Assembly (NCBI GenBank): GCA_019695055.1
Contig: JAIBAT010000143.1
Span: 86,571-118,835, forward strand
Direction: 5' to 3'
From: Candidatus Sumerlaeaceae bacterium
GTDB taxonomy: Bacteria; Sumerlaeota; Sumerlaeia; Sumerlaeales; Sumerlaeaceae
DNA length: 32,265 nucleotides
Made by a program: the position numbers and the translations under genes. Below are positions 26,508-32,265 of this stretch, piece after piece; within the stretch, counting starts at the first letter, position 1; every line of letters starts with the position of its first letter. Under the pieces are notes generated by a model. It saw nothing but the letters and a program-made list of their open reading frames with translations, did not search any database and had not been told where the DNA came from.

Positions 26508-27638
26508 CTAATCCGCGATGAAATGCGGTACAAACCGGCTCGTGTTCCCCGTGATGCGGCGCGTGTCCTCCCGCAGCCCCACCCCGCAAGCATACCCATT
26601 CACCATCCAGCTCCCCACAACCACGTAATTGCCCTCAAAGCACGGCAATTTCACCAACTCCTGGTAAACGCACGGCTCCGCTTCATATGGACCGGTCGTG
26701 CTTTCCGTCGTGATGCCATACTCCACCACCGAAACATTCGCCCCCTCGCGCGCCCGCAGCGGCTTCTTGATGTAGGCCCCCCCCAGCGGCTCCCGCAAGG
26801 CTCTTACCAAATACGGGCTCTCCGGAAACATCTCCCACAGCAGCGGCAGAGTCGCCTTGTTGCTCAGGATCATCTTCCACGGCGGCTCGAACCACCGCGT
26901 GTTGTTCTCCAGCACCTTCTTCCCAAACTCGTCCGTGATCATCCATTCCCACGGGTAAAGCTTGAAGCAGTTCCACATCGGCTGTTCCGCGAGATCCACA
27001 AACGACTTCTGCGCCTCGTTCCAGCCAATCTGCTCCACATCCAGATATCCCGTTTCCAGCCCCGCCTGCATCGCCGTGTCGCGCAGGTAGTTCACGGTCA
27101 TGAAATCCTCGTCCTGCCCTCCCATCGCCGCAAACTGCAGCGCGCCCCCCACCGACGGCTTCACCGCGCCCCACGCCTCGATCAGCCTCTCATGGATCGA
27201 ATTGAACTGGTCGTGCCCGCCCCCCTCAAAAGCCTGCAGCCAGTGCCACTGAACCACCGCCGCCTCCAGCAGCGCCGTCGGCGTATCCGCGTTGTATTCC
27301 AGCAGCTTCGGCGGCCCCGCGCCATCATAGGCAAGGTCAAACCGCCCGTAAATCGTGATCTCGTCCGTCTCCCAGCTCTGCGTCACATAATCCGCAAACT
27401 CCGGCGGAATCAGGAAGCGATCAAACAATTTATTGTCCAACACATGCTGCACCGCGTCCAGGCACATCGAATCCAGCTCGTAGGTGGCCTTCTCCAACTC
27501 ATCCACCTGCGCCGACGTAAACCGGTAGCACGCGCTCTCATCCCAATACGGCTGCCCCTCCGGCGAATGATAAATCATCCCCTGCCCCTCAACAATGGCC
27601 GGCCAGTCTGGCCGGGGCTCAATCCGCAGACGCTCCAT
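26508..27638 (-). CDS. Glutathionylspermidine synthase-like ATP-grasp ligase (YgiC/YjfC type)
   Basis: A 376-residue protein of the GSP_synth family of ATP-grasp ligases. It has the family core YGRFDLAYDGAGPPKLLEY and then NADTPTALLEAA at about residues 100-128, and a C-terminal ATP-grasp region with KKPLRAREGANV then SVVEYG. There is no N-terminal CHAP amidase domain, so this is the YgiC/YjfC type of unknown substrate and not a true bifunctional GspS. The probable reaction is an ATP-dependent amide-bond formation on an amine or peptide. The ATG start overlaps the lipoprotein stop by one base (TGATG). A G8 tract lies inside the gene (26777-26784 on the + strand as C8). Confidence 0.9.
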   Translation of the reverse strand: MERLRIEPRPDWPAIVEGQGMIYHSPEGQPYWDESACYRFTSAQVDELEKATYELDSMCLDAVQHVLDNKLFDRFLIPPEFADYVTQSWETDEITIYGRFDLAYDGAGPPKLLEYNADTPTALLEAAVVQWHWLQAFEGGGHDQFNSIHERLIEAWGAVKPSVGGALQFAAMGGQDEDFMTVNYLRDTAMQAGLETGYLDVEQIGWNEAQKSFVDLAEQPMWNCFKLYPWEWMITDEFGKKVLENNTRWFEPPWKMILSNKATLPLLWEMFPESPYLVRALREPLGGAYIKKPLRAREGANVSVVEYGITTESTTGPYEAEPCVYQELVKLPCFEGNYVVVGSWMVNGYACGVGLREDTRRITGNTSRFVPHFIAD

Positions 27639-27973
27639 CAGCTGCTGGCGCTGAAGTGCCCCGACGAACCAAATCCGCCGCGGGACGAACTCGTGCTATG
27701 CGTCGCGGTGCCACCACTGCTGGCGCTGGAATGCACCGACCCCGAATCCCCCGACACCGCGGACTGGTGCGTGGACATCTCCGGCGATGACCGGGAACCC
27801 CAGGCCCATGGCCGGTACCACACCGCTGTCCGGTTATGGTAGCGGTTGGAGGCCGTGCCCGTCGTTTCGCTGCTCGACCCGCTACCGCTGCCCCGGCCGC
27901 TCACATCGCACCCCTGCATCAAGGCCGCCGTGCCAATCAGCACCAGCGTTACCGACAAACTTGAACGTCTCAC
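27638..27973 (-). CDS. Small putative lipoprotein with Gly/Ser-rich tail (DUF1190-like)
   Basis: An about 111-residue protein starting with GTG at 27973, supported by a GGAGG ribosome binding site eight bases upstream. Residues 1-22 are a signal peptide ending MQGC, a near-miss to the lipobox with Cys22 as the likely lipidated residue. The rest is low complexity: Ser, Gly and Thr stretches and a C-terminal SRGGFGSSGHFSASS. The RGGFG-type tail and the position between DUF350 and GspS-like genes recall the YgiB/YjfM (DUF1190) lipoproteins of E. coli, which sit beside YgiC/YjfC. This is similarity of place and composition, not alignment. Confidence 0.6.
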   Translation of the reverse strand: MRRSSLSVTLVLIGTAALMQGCDVSGRGSGSGSSSETTGTASNRYHNRTAVWYRPWAWGSRSSPEMSTHQSAVSGDSGSVHSSASSGGTATHSTSSSRGGFGSSGHFSASS

Positions 27974-27995
27974 CGCCGCGCCTCCGTGCCCGGCC

Positions 27996-28394
27996 CTACG
28001 CGATGCACGCCGAAACGACCAGCGACAACCCGACCGCAATCCCCATGGTCACGAGCCCCACAGCCTTGTTACCCGCAGCCAGCTCACCACCCACGCTCAG
28101 CCGCGGCGTCATCATCTCAAAGAAGCCGTAGCCCAGGCCCTGCAGCACCGCCCCGAACACTGTCCAAACCACACTGTTCAGCAAACCCGAACTGTGGCTG
28201 ATCGCCGTCCACGCAATGATCCCAAGGCCAATGAGTTTCCCCGCCACGGCAAGACCCACCGCCACGTTCCCCTGCCCCACCTGCTCCCAAAGCTTATAGC
28301 TCCGGTTAAAACTTTGATCCACGCCCAACACCAACAGCACCAAAATGGCGGTCACGGCAAAATATAGCAGTGCATAAAGCATTCCAGATAACAC
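27996..28394 (-). CDS. DUF350 family membrane protein (YjfL-like)
   Basis: A 132-residue protein with four transmembrane helices and small loops of DUF350 type: GLAVAGKLIGLGIIAW then FGAVLQGLGYGFFEMMTP and GNKAVGLVTMGIAVGLSL. Two similar half units (a repeated G-N-x-A-V-G-L motif at residues about 42-48 and 108-114) show an internal duplication. The GTG at 28394 has GGGAG about ten bases upstream. DUF350 proteins such as E. coli YjfL sit in the inner membrane, and genes of this type often accompany GspS-like ATP-grasp ligases. It heads the run of four coupled genes down to the NamZ fusion. Confidence 0.88.
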   Translation of the reverse strand: MLSGMLYALLYFAVTAILVLLVLGVDQSFNRSYKLWEQVGQGNVAVGLAVAGKLIGLGIIAWTAISHSSGLLNSVVWTVFGAVLQGLGYGFFEMMTPRLSVGGELAAGNKAVGLVTMGIAVGLSLVVSACIA

Positions 28395-28477
28395 TTGCGG
28401 GGGCTCCCTTGCGAAATTTGACGATAAACTGCCACACGCACCAACGCGAATTCAACAACAGATAACCACGCACCAAC

Positions 28478-28502
28478 GTGGCCCGGACACTCCTGTCCGG
28501 GC
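28478..28502. repeat. Palindromic repeat, copy 1
   Basis: GCCCGGACA (28481-28489) is followed by the loop CTCC and the perfect complement TGTCCGGGC (28494-28502), preceded by GTG. A second copy with one base-pair change is at 29072-29096. The two flank the NUDIX gene. On the + strand it is followed by ATTTT, but it is not in a sensible place for a + terminator. On the minus strand it lies just after the NUDIX stop. Confidence 0.7.
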
Positions 28503-28509
28503 ATTTTCC

Positions 28510-29001
28510 CTACCCCAACCGCGACACCGTCCACCCCACTGGCCGCCCATCCCGATACGGCATCACCCCGTGAAACTGCCCCGCCTCATCATCAAACACC
28601 AGCGGCAGAAAATACCGGTCCCCTTCCCACAACGGCAAATCCAGGATTCGCTCCCGCTCCACCCACTCCAGCGTTCCCTCCGGGTTCGACGCCAGCGGCT
28701 CGCCGTCAAAGGCATCAATGCGAAAGACAAACCCAAACCAATCCTCCCCGCCCTTGCCAAACCCAGGCCAGTTAATAGTCCCCCGCAGCGCCAATCGCGT
28801 CACCTCGATCCCCGCCTCCTCATGGATCTCACGCTTCATCCCCGCCACCACATCCTCCCCCGGCTCCAGCTTCCCCCCCAGCCCGTTATACTTCCCGAAA
28901 TGCTCGTCCCCCTCCCGCACATTGCGGTGGATCAGCAACACCCGCTCCCCATCCGGCGACAATATATAGCCCAGCGTGGCAAGAATCGGCGTATACGGCA
29001 T
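28510..29001 (-). CDS. NUDIX hydrolase, probably 8-oxo-dGTP diphosphatase-like
   Basis: A 163-residue NUDIX enzyme. The full Nudix box G-x5-E-x7-REU-x-EE-x-G-U is at residues 42-64 (GGKLEPGED then VVAGMKREIHEEAGI). Such enzymes hydrolyse nucleoside diphosphate-X compounds; the sequence around the box (HRNVREGDEHFGKYNG) resembles the MutT/8-oxo-dGTP group, but substrate cannot be fixed. The ATG at 29001 has GGGAGG seven bases upstream, so it is preferred to the longer start at 29028. A TTGACG hexamer at 29051-29056 might be a -35 box. Confidence 0.9.
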   Translation of the reverse strand: MPYTPILATLGYILSPDGERVLLIHRNVREGDEHFGKYNGLGGKLEPGEDVVAGMKREIHEEAGIEVTRLALRGTINWPGFGKGGEDWFGFVFRIDAFDGEPLASNPEGTLEWVERERILDLPLWEGDRYFLPLVFDDEAGQFHGVMPYRDGRPVGWTVSRLG

Positions 29002-29071
29002 CACAACCTCCCAATAATCTCTGGACACCCCACCACTACTCCGCCTTCCGCGTCAAGTCGCCAGACAGTCC

Positions 29072-29096
29072 GTGGCCAGGACACACCTGTCCTGGC
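29072..29096. repeat. Palindromic repeat, copy 2
   Basis: GTG, then GCCAGGACA (29075-29083), loop CACC and TGTCCTGGC (29088-29096). Relative to copy 1 the C-G pair in the stem has become A-T on both arms, so the pairing is kept. This compensatory change suggests that a folded nucleic acid form matters. Confidence 0.7.
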
Positions 29097-29115
29097 AAAC
29101 CCCAAGCCCCCCATC

Positions 29116-29160
29116 CCTATAAGCCCTATGGGGCCTATTAGTCCTATTGGCCCTATGCCC
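29116..29160. repeat. 9-bp tandem repeat, five units
   Basis: CCTAT begins at 29116, 29125, 29134, 29143 and 29152, exactly nine bases apart, each followed by four variable bases. The array is between the NUDIX and cysteine-desulfurase genes. It is not in a coding frame that I can support. Confidence 0.7.
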
Positions 29161-29204
29161 CATCAGCCCTTGACCCCGCAGCCACCCCCTGTTCACTTCC
29201 CTCC

Positions 29205-30458
29205 ATGACAACTACGACCTCCGCCGCCAACACCAGTATCGCCACCCCCGACCAGATCCGCACCAACTTCCCCGCCCTCAACCGCCGCCACGCCGGCCAC
29301 CCCGTTGCCTATTTCGATGGCCCCGGCGGCACCCAGGTCCCCCGCCAGGTCACCGAAGCCATCAGCGACTACCTGCTCAACCACAACGCCAACACCCACT
29401 GGACCTACCCCACCAGCGCCGAGACCGACGCCATCATCACCGCCGGCCGCGCGGCCCTCGCCGATTTCCTCAACGCCACCCCCGACGAAATCGCCTTCGG
29501 CGCCAACATGACCACCCTCACCTTTCACCTCGCCCGCGGCCTTGGCCGCGCATGGGGCCCCGGCGACGAAGTCGTCATCACCGAGCTCGACCACCACGCC
29601 AACGTCGCCCCCTGGACGCGCATCGCCGCCGAGCGCGGCGCCACCATCCGCGTTGTCAAAATGATTCCCGAAACCGGCCAGCTCGACTACGCCGACCTCG
29701 AACGCGCCATCACCCCGCGCACCAAACTCCTCGCCATGGGCGCCGCCTCCAACGCCCTCGGCACCATCAACGACCTCAAACGCGGTGCCGCCCTCGCCCA
29801 CGCCGTTGGCGCCCTCTTCTTCGTCGACGCCGTCCACTATGCCCCCCACGAACTCGTCGACGTCCGCGATCTCGGCTGCGATTTCCTCTGCTGCTCCGCC
29901 TACAAGTTTTATGGCCCCCACATCGGCATCCTCTACGGCCGCCACGACCTCCTCGGCGCAGTGGATTTCCCCAAGCTCATCCCCGCCCCCGACACCGCCC
30001 CCGAGATCGCCGAAACCGGCACCCAGAACCACGAAGGCATCGCCGGCGCCACCGCCGCCGTGGATTTTCTCGCAAACCTTGCCCCGGGTGCCAACCGCCG
30101 CGCCCGCCTCGAAGCCTCCTTCGCCAACCTCCACGCCCGCGGCATCGAGCTCGTCACCCAGCTCTGGCAGGGCCTCGCCTCCATCAACGGCGTCCGCCTC
30201 TTCGGCCCCGAACCCCATCTGCCTCGCACCCCCACCGTCTCCTTCACCCTCGACGGCATCAACTCCACCGATCTCAGCCGCCGCCTCGCCGACCATGGCC
30301 TATTCGCCAGCAACGGCGACTTCTACGCCAAAACCGTCATCGACCGCCTCGCCGTAGGCCCCCACGGCCTCCTCCGCGCCGGCTGCGCCTGCTACGCTAC
30401 CGCCGACGAAGTCCAGCGCCTAATCACCGCCGTAAAGGAAATCGCCAACAAAAAGTAG
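29205..30458 (+). CDS. Cysteine desulfurase-like PLP enzyme (class V aminotransferase fold)
   Basis: A 417-residue enzyme of the SufS/IscS-like class V aminotransferase fold. The N-terminus has FDGPGGTQVPRQV, and the glycine-rich aminotransferase core follows. The PLP lysine is the Lys in CSAYKFYGPH at about residue 234. LYGRHDLL, ETGTQNHEG and DGINSTDLSRRLADHG are typical of the 'cysteine desulfurase-like' VC1184-type subfamily. The exact substrate is open: sulfur from cysteine or another PLP reaction. It has no visible SD before ATG at 29205 and lies alone on the + strand. Its coding strand is extremely C-rich. Confidence 0.88.
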   Translation: MTTTTSAANTSIATPDQIRTNFPALNRRHAGHPVAYFDGPGGTQVPRQVTEAISDYLLNHNANTHWTYPTSAETDAIITAGRAALADFLNATPDEIAFGANMTTLTFHLARGLGRAWGPGDEVVITELDHHANVAPWTRIAAERGATIRVVKMIPETGQLDYADLERAITPRTKLLAMGAASNALGTINDLKRGAALAHAVGALFFVDAVHYAPHELVDVRDLGCDFLCCSAYKFYGPHIGILYGRHDLLGAVDFPKLIPAPDTAPEIAETGTQNHEGIAGATAAVDFLANLAPGANRRARLEASFANLHARGIELVTQLWQGLASINGVRLFGPEPHLPRTPTVSFTLDGINSTDLSRRLADHGLFASNGDFYAKTVIDRLAVGPHGLLRAGCACYATADEVQRLITAVKEIANKK

Positions 30459-30467
30459 CCCTGATTT

Positions 30468-30491
30468 CCTTCGTGCCTCAGTGCCTTCGCG
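30468..30491. repeat. 8-bp tandem repeat, three units
   Basis: CCTTCGTG, CCTCAGTG and CCTTCGCG are head to tail (30468-30475, 30476-30483, 30484-30491). The units are degenerate, so this is short but periodic. It is just after the stop of the cysteine-desulfurase-like gene. Confidence 0.5.
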
Positions 30492-30609
30492 TCACAATAT
30501 TCTTCTTGTTGTTTCTGTGAAAATCCGTAAAATCTGTGGAAGGGCTTTTTCACTAATTCCAGTAAGTATAGACATTCCCCCCGCCCTGCCTCGCCCCTCC
30601 CCCCGCTCC

Positions 30610-30658
30610 CTGCCTCCACTTTGTTGGAGGCAGCCCCCTCGCCGCACTATGTTGCGGC
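30610..30658. repeat. Pair of tandem hairpins with a shared loop motif
   Basis: The first hairpin has a perfect 9-bp stem, CTGCCTCCA (30610-30618) with TGGAGGCAG (30625-30633), and loop CTTTGT. The second has a 6-bp stem, GCCGCA (30641-30646) with TGCGGC (30653-30658), and loop CTATGT. The loop cores CACTTTGTTG and CACTATGTTG are 28 bases apart, so these are two copies of one palindromic repeat whose stems have diverged. Confidence 0.65.
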
Positions 30659-30696
30659 AACCCCACGGCCTGAATCCGCAAAATCCTTGTCCTCCC

Positions 30697-30731
30697 AACT
30701 CAGAACTCAGAACCCAGAACTCACAACTGCA
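30697..30731. repeat. 7-bp tandem repeat, five units
   Basis: Unit AACTCAG is repeated at 30697, 30704, 30711, 30718 and 30725 with small changes (AACCCAG in the third, AACTCAC in the fourth, AACTGCA in the fifth). It is just before the HD-GYP gene. Confidence 0.65.
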
Positions 30732-30792
30732 CCCCCCCCTCCAACTCCCCTTGCAAATCCCCCAAGCCCACCCCACAACGTCCCCAAGAGCA

Positions 30793-30803
30793 AAGGAAGG
30801 AGG
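30793..30803 (+). promoter_or_regulatory. Ribosome binding site of the HD-GYP gene
   Basis: AAGGAAGGAGG before the ATG at 30816 is a strong Shine-Dalgarno match, though spaced 12 bases from the start. It and the N-terminal membrane helix decide the start over the longer in-frame ATG at 30621, which would add a Pro-rich stretch encoded by repeats. Confidence 0.6.
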
Positions 30804-30815
30804 CCGGGGTCCCGC

Positions 30816-31607
30816 ATGAAACTCACCATCCCCCACAAGATTACCATCGCCTACCTCCTCGCCGGCGGCCTCTGGATCCTCTTCTCCGACCGCGCCCTCG
30901 AGGCCATCGTCAGCGACCCCCACACCCTCACCCGCATCCAGACCTTCAAGGGCTGGGCCTACGTCGCCATCACCGGCCTTCTCCTCTTCGCCGTCATCCG
31001 CCTCTACTTCGACCGCCTCGAGCGCGCCCAGCGATCCCTCGAAGACAGCTACGACGCCACCCTCAAAGGCTGGGCCCTAGCCCTCGACCTCCGCGACCAC
31101 GACACCGAGGAACACACCCTCCGCGTCACCGACCTCACCCTCAAGCTCGCCGCCGCCATGGGCATCCGCGAACCCGAACTCACCCACATCCGCCGCGGCG
31201 CCCTCCTCCACGACATCGGCAAAATGGCCATCCCCGACAGCATCCTCCTAAAACCCGACAAACTCACCGACGACGAACGCGCCATCATGCGCCAGCACCC
31301 CGACCACGCCTACCACATGCTCGCCACCATCCCGCACCTTGTGCCCGCCCTCGACATCCCCCGCTGCCACCACGAGCGCTGGGACGGCACCGGCTACCCC
31401 CGCGCACTCCGCGGCGACCAAATCCCACTCCCCGCCCGCATCTTCGCCGTCATCGACGTCTACGACGCCCTCACCAGCAAACGCCCCTACGGCCACCCCA
31501 TGCCCCCCGCCGAAGCCATCGCCTACATAGAATCCCAATCCGGCAAACACTTCGACCCCGCCGTAGTCACCCAGTTCCTAAAACTCATCCAAACCCCGGC
31601 GCCGTAA
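30816..31607 (+). CDS. Membrane HD-GYP cyclic-di-GMP phosphodiesterase
   Basis: A 263-residue protein. Two transmembrane helices at residues about 10-25 and 45-65 (YLLAGGLWILFSD is a sensor-like N-terminus shared with other signalling proteins) lead to an HD-GYP domain from about residue 80. The metal dyad is His132-Asp133 (LLHDIGK), and the HD-GYP hallmark HHERWDGTGYP is at 185-195, followed by RIFAVIDVYDALTSKRPY. HD-GYP enzymes degrade cyclic di-GMP. The domain is complete and looks active. The neighbouring genes are not obviously related. The coding strand is almost entirely C-ending in third positions. Confidence 0.93.
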   Translation: MKLTIPHKITIAYLLAGGLWILFSDRALEAIVSDPHTLTRIQTFKGWAYVAITGLLLFAVIRLYFDRLERAQRSLEDSYDATLKGWALALDLRDHDTEEHTLRVTDLTLKLAAAMGIREPELTHIRRGALLHDIGKMAIPDSILLKPDKLTDDERAIMRQHPDHAYHMLATIPHLVPALDIPRCHHERWDGTGYPRALRGDQIPLPARIFAVIDVYDALTSKRPYGHPMPPAEAIAYIESQSGKHFDPAVVTQFLKLIQTPAP

Positions 31608-31632
31608 ACGGCAATTCTGAATTGAAAACTCC

Positions 31633-31640
31633 AAAGGAGT
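31633..31640 (+). promoter_or_regulatory. Ribosome binding site of the aldo/keto reductase gene
   Basis: AAAGGAGT six bases before the ATG at 31647 matches the Shine-Dalgarno sequence well and fixes the start of a gene that is cut by the window edge. Confidence 0.6.
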
Positions 31641-31646
31641 TTCAAA

Positions 31647-32265
31647 ATGCAATACACCAACCTCGGCCGCACCGCCCTCAAAGTCAGCCGCCTCTGCCTC
31701 GGCACCATGAACTTCGGCCCCGAGACCACCGAACCCGACGCCTTCGCCATCATGGACCGCGCCCTCGACCACGGCATCAACTTCTTCGACACCGCCGACG
31801 TCTACGGCTGGAAGAAAGGCGAAGGCATCACCGAGCAGATCCTCGGCCGCTGGTTCGCCCAGGGCGGCGGACGCCGCGAAAAAGTCGTCCTCGCCACCAA
31901 GCTCTACGGCGAAATGAACGAATGGCCCAACAACGCCAAGGTCTCCGCCCTCCACATCCGCCGCGCCTGCGACGCCAGCCTCCGCCGCATGCAAACCGAC
32001 TACATCGACCTCTACCAGATGCACCACATCTGGCGCGAAGCCCCATGGGAGGAAACCTGGCAGGCCTTCGAGATCCTCGTCCAGCAGGGCAAGATCATCT
32101 ACCCCGGCAGCTCCAACTTCGCCGGCTGGCACATCGCCCGCGCCAACGAAACCGCCAAAGCCCGCAATTTCCTCGGCCTCGTCTGCGAGCAGAGCCTCTA
32201 CAACCTCAACGCCCGCATGGTCGAGCTCGAGGTCCTCCCCGCCTGCGAAACCTACGGCCTCGGCT
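31647..32265 (+). CDS. Aldo/keto reductase, 3' end cut by the window
   Basis: The 206 visible residues are a typical N-terminal two thirds of an aldo/keto reductase (TIM barrel, NADPH dependent). MQYTNLGRTALKVSRLCLGTMNFG is the family start in outline. INFFDTADVYG contains the catalytic Asp and Tyr. VVLATKLYG has the catalytic Lys. YIDLYQMHHIW has the catalytic His. SSNFAGW precedes the truncation. Family members are 300-350 residues, so about a third is missing to the right. It reads off the window with no stop. The substrate is unknown. Confidence 0.9.
   Translation, partial: MQYTNLGRTALKVSRLCLGTMNFGPETTEPDAFAIMDRALDHGINFFDTADVYGWKKGEGITEQILGRWFAQGGGRREKVVLATKLYGEMNEWPNNAKVSALHIRRACDASLRRMQTDYIDLYQMHHIWREAPWEETWQAFEILVQQGKIIYPGSSNFAGWHIARANETAKARNFLGLVCEQSLYNLNARMVELEVLPACETYGLG

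Larger units (their letters stand above)
30459..30815. other. Repeat-rich intergenic region without a gene
   Basis: This 357-base stretch between the cysteine-desulfurase-like gene and the HD-GYP gene has no credible coding sequence. It contains three 8-bp units (CCTTCGTG, 30468-30491), a GTGAAAAT-like reiteration (30515-30540), two loop-sharing hairpins (30610-30658) and a 7-bp tandem array (30697-30731). A TATAGA at 30567-30572 might be a -10 element, but no good -35 box is there. Confidence 0.7.

Noticed and set aside
26343..27842. Long + strand open frame of 499 codons
   Set aside because: It is the shadow of the ATP-grasp gene and part of its neighbours, with Arg/His/Pro composition from the C-rich strand.
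29193..30296. - strand open frame of 367 codons, Gly/Val/Ala-rich
   Set aside because: It is the complement of the C-rich cysteine-desulfurase-like gene; composition comes from strand bias.
29552..30520. + strand Arg/Pro-rich frame
   Set aside because: It is an out-of-frame reading of the same C-rich gene with unnatural composition.
28441..30815. CRISPR array
   Set aside because: The repeats here are only 7-9 bases long with almost no spacers, or isolated hairpins. No direct repeats of 24-40 bases with regular spacers and no cas gene were seen anywhere.

Overview
The window looks like chromosomal DNA of a Gram-negative, GC-rich bacterium. Supporting signs are a type IV pilus retraction ATPase, a peptidoglycan-recycling glycosidase, a putative lipoprotein and many secreted or membrane proteins. 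The gene mix (secreted sialate O-acetylesterase, GH116/malectin glycosidase, NamZ-type muramidase, TPR proteins, GT-C membrane glycosyltransferases) and the short AT-poor intergenic tandem repeats suggest a member of the PVC group or a neighbouring phylum, perhaps Verrucomicrobiota-like. No rRNA, tRNA, CRISPR array or insertion sequence was seen, so this placement is an inference.

Layout. 1-3.5 kb: a small membrane protein, a secreted SGNH esterase and, convergent to it, a multispanning GT-C-like protein. 3.7-6.9 kb (+): an Ahr-type aldehyde reductase, yicC, a one-helix membrane protein and a serine beta-lactamase-fold hydrolase, closely packed. 6.9-13.3 kb (-): a membrane protein resembling a dead M48 peptidase, a very large membrane-anchored TPR protein, a GT2 glycosyltransferase and a GT-C glycosyltransferase. 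13.4-14.0 kb (+): a two-gene toxin-antitoxin module. 14.0-16.0 kb (-): rsmA and an M29 aminopeptidase. 16.2-19.6 kb (+): a plant-type soluble acyl-ACP desaturase, then a small protein coupled to a sigma-54 activator with a zinc-ribbon/TPR sensor region. 19.6-28.4 kb (-): two runs of coupled genes, pilT/DUF151/GH116 and DUF350/lipoprotein/GspS-like ATP-grasp/NamZ fusion. 28.5-32.3 kb: a NUDIX hydrolase between two copies of a palindromic repeat, a cysteine-desulfurase-like enzyme, an HD-GYP phosphodiesterase and a truncated aldo/keto reductase.

Many neighbours overlap by 1-4 bases (TGA/GTG, TGA/TTG or ATGA), so translational coupling is the rule, and several starts are GTG or TTG. The + strand becomes strongly C-rich towards the right-hand end whichever strand is coding, which also governs synonymous codon choice.

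The most interesting places are: the DUF350-lipoprotein-ATP-grasp cassette next to a NamZ protein fused to a conserved-looking extra domain; the sigma-54 regulator with a zinc-ribbon/TPR input and an inverted-repeat array upstream; the apparent pseudo-peptidase; and several families of short hairpin or tandem repeats between 28.4 and 30.8 kb.
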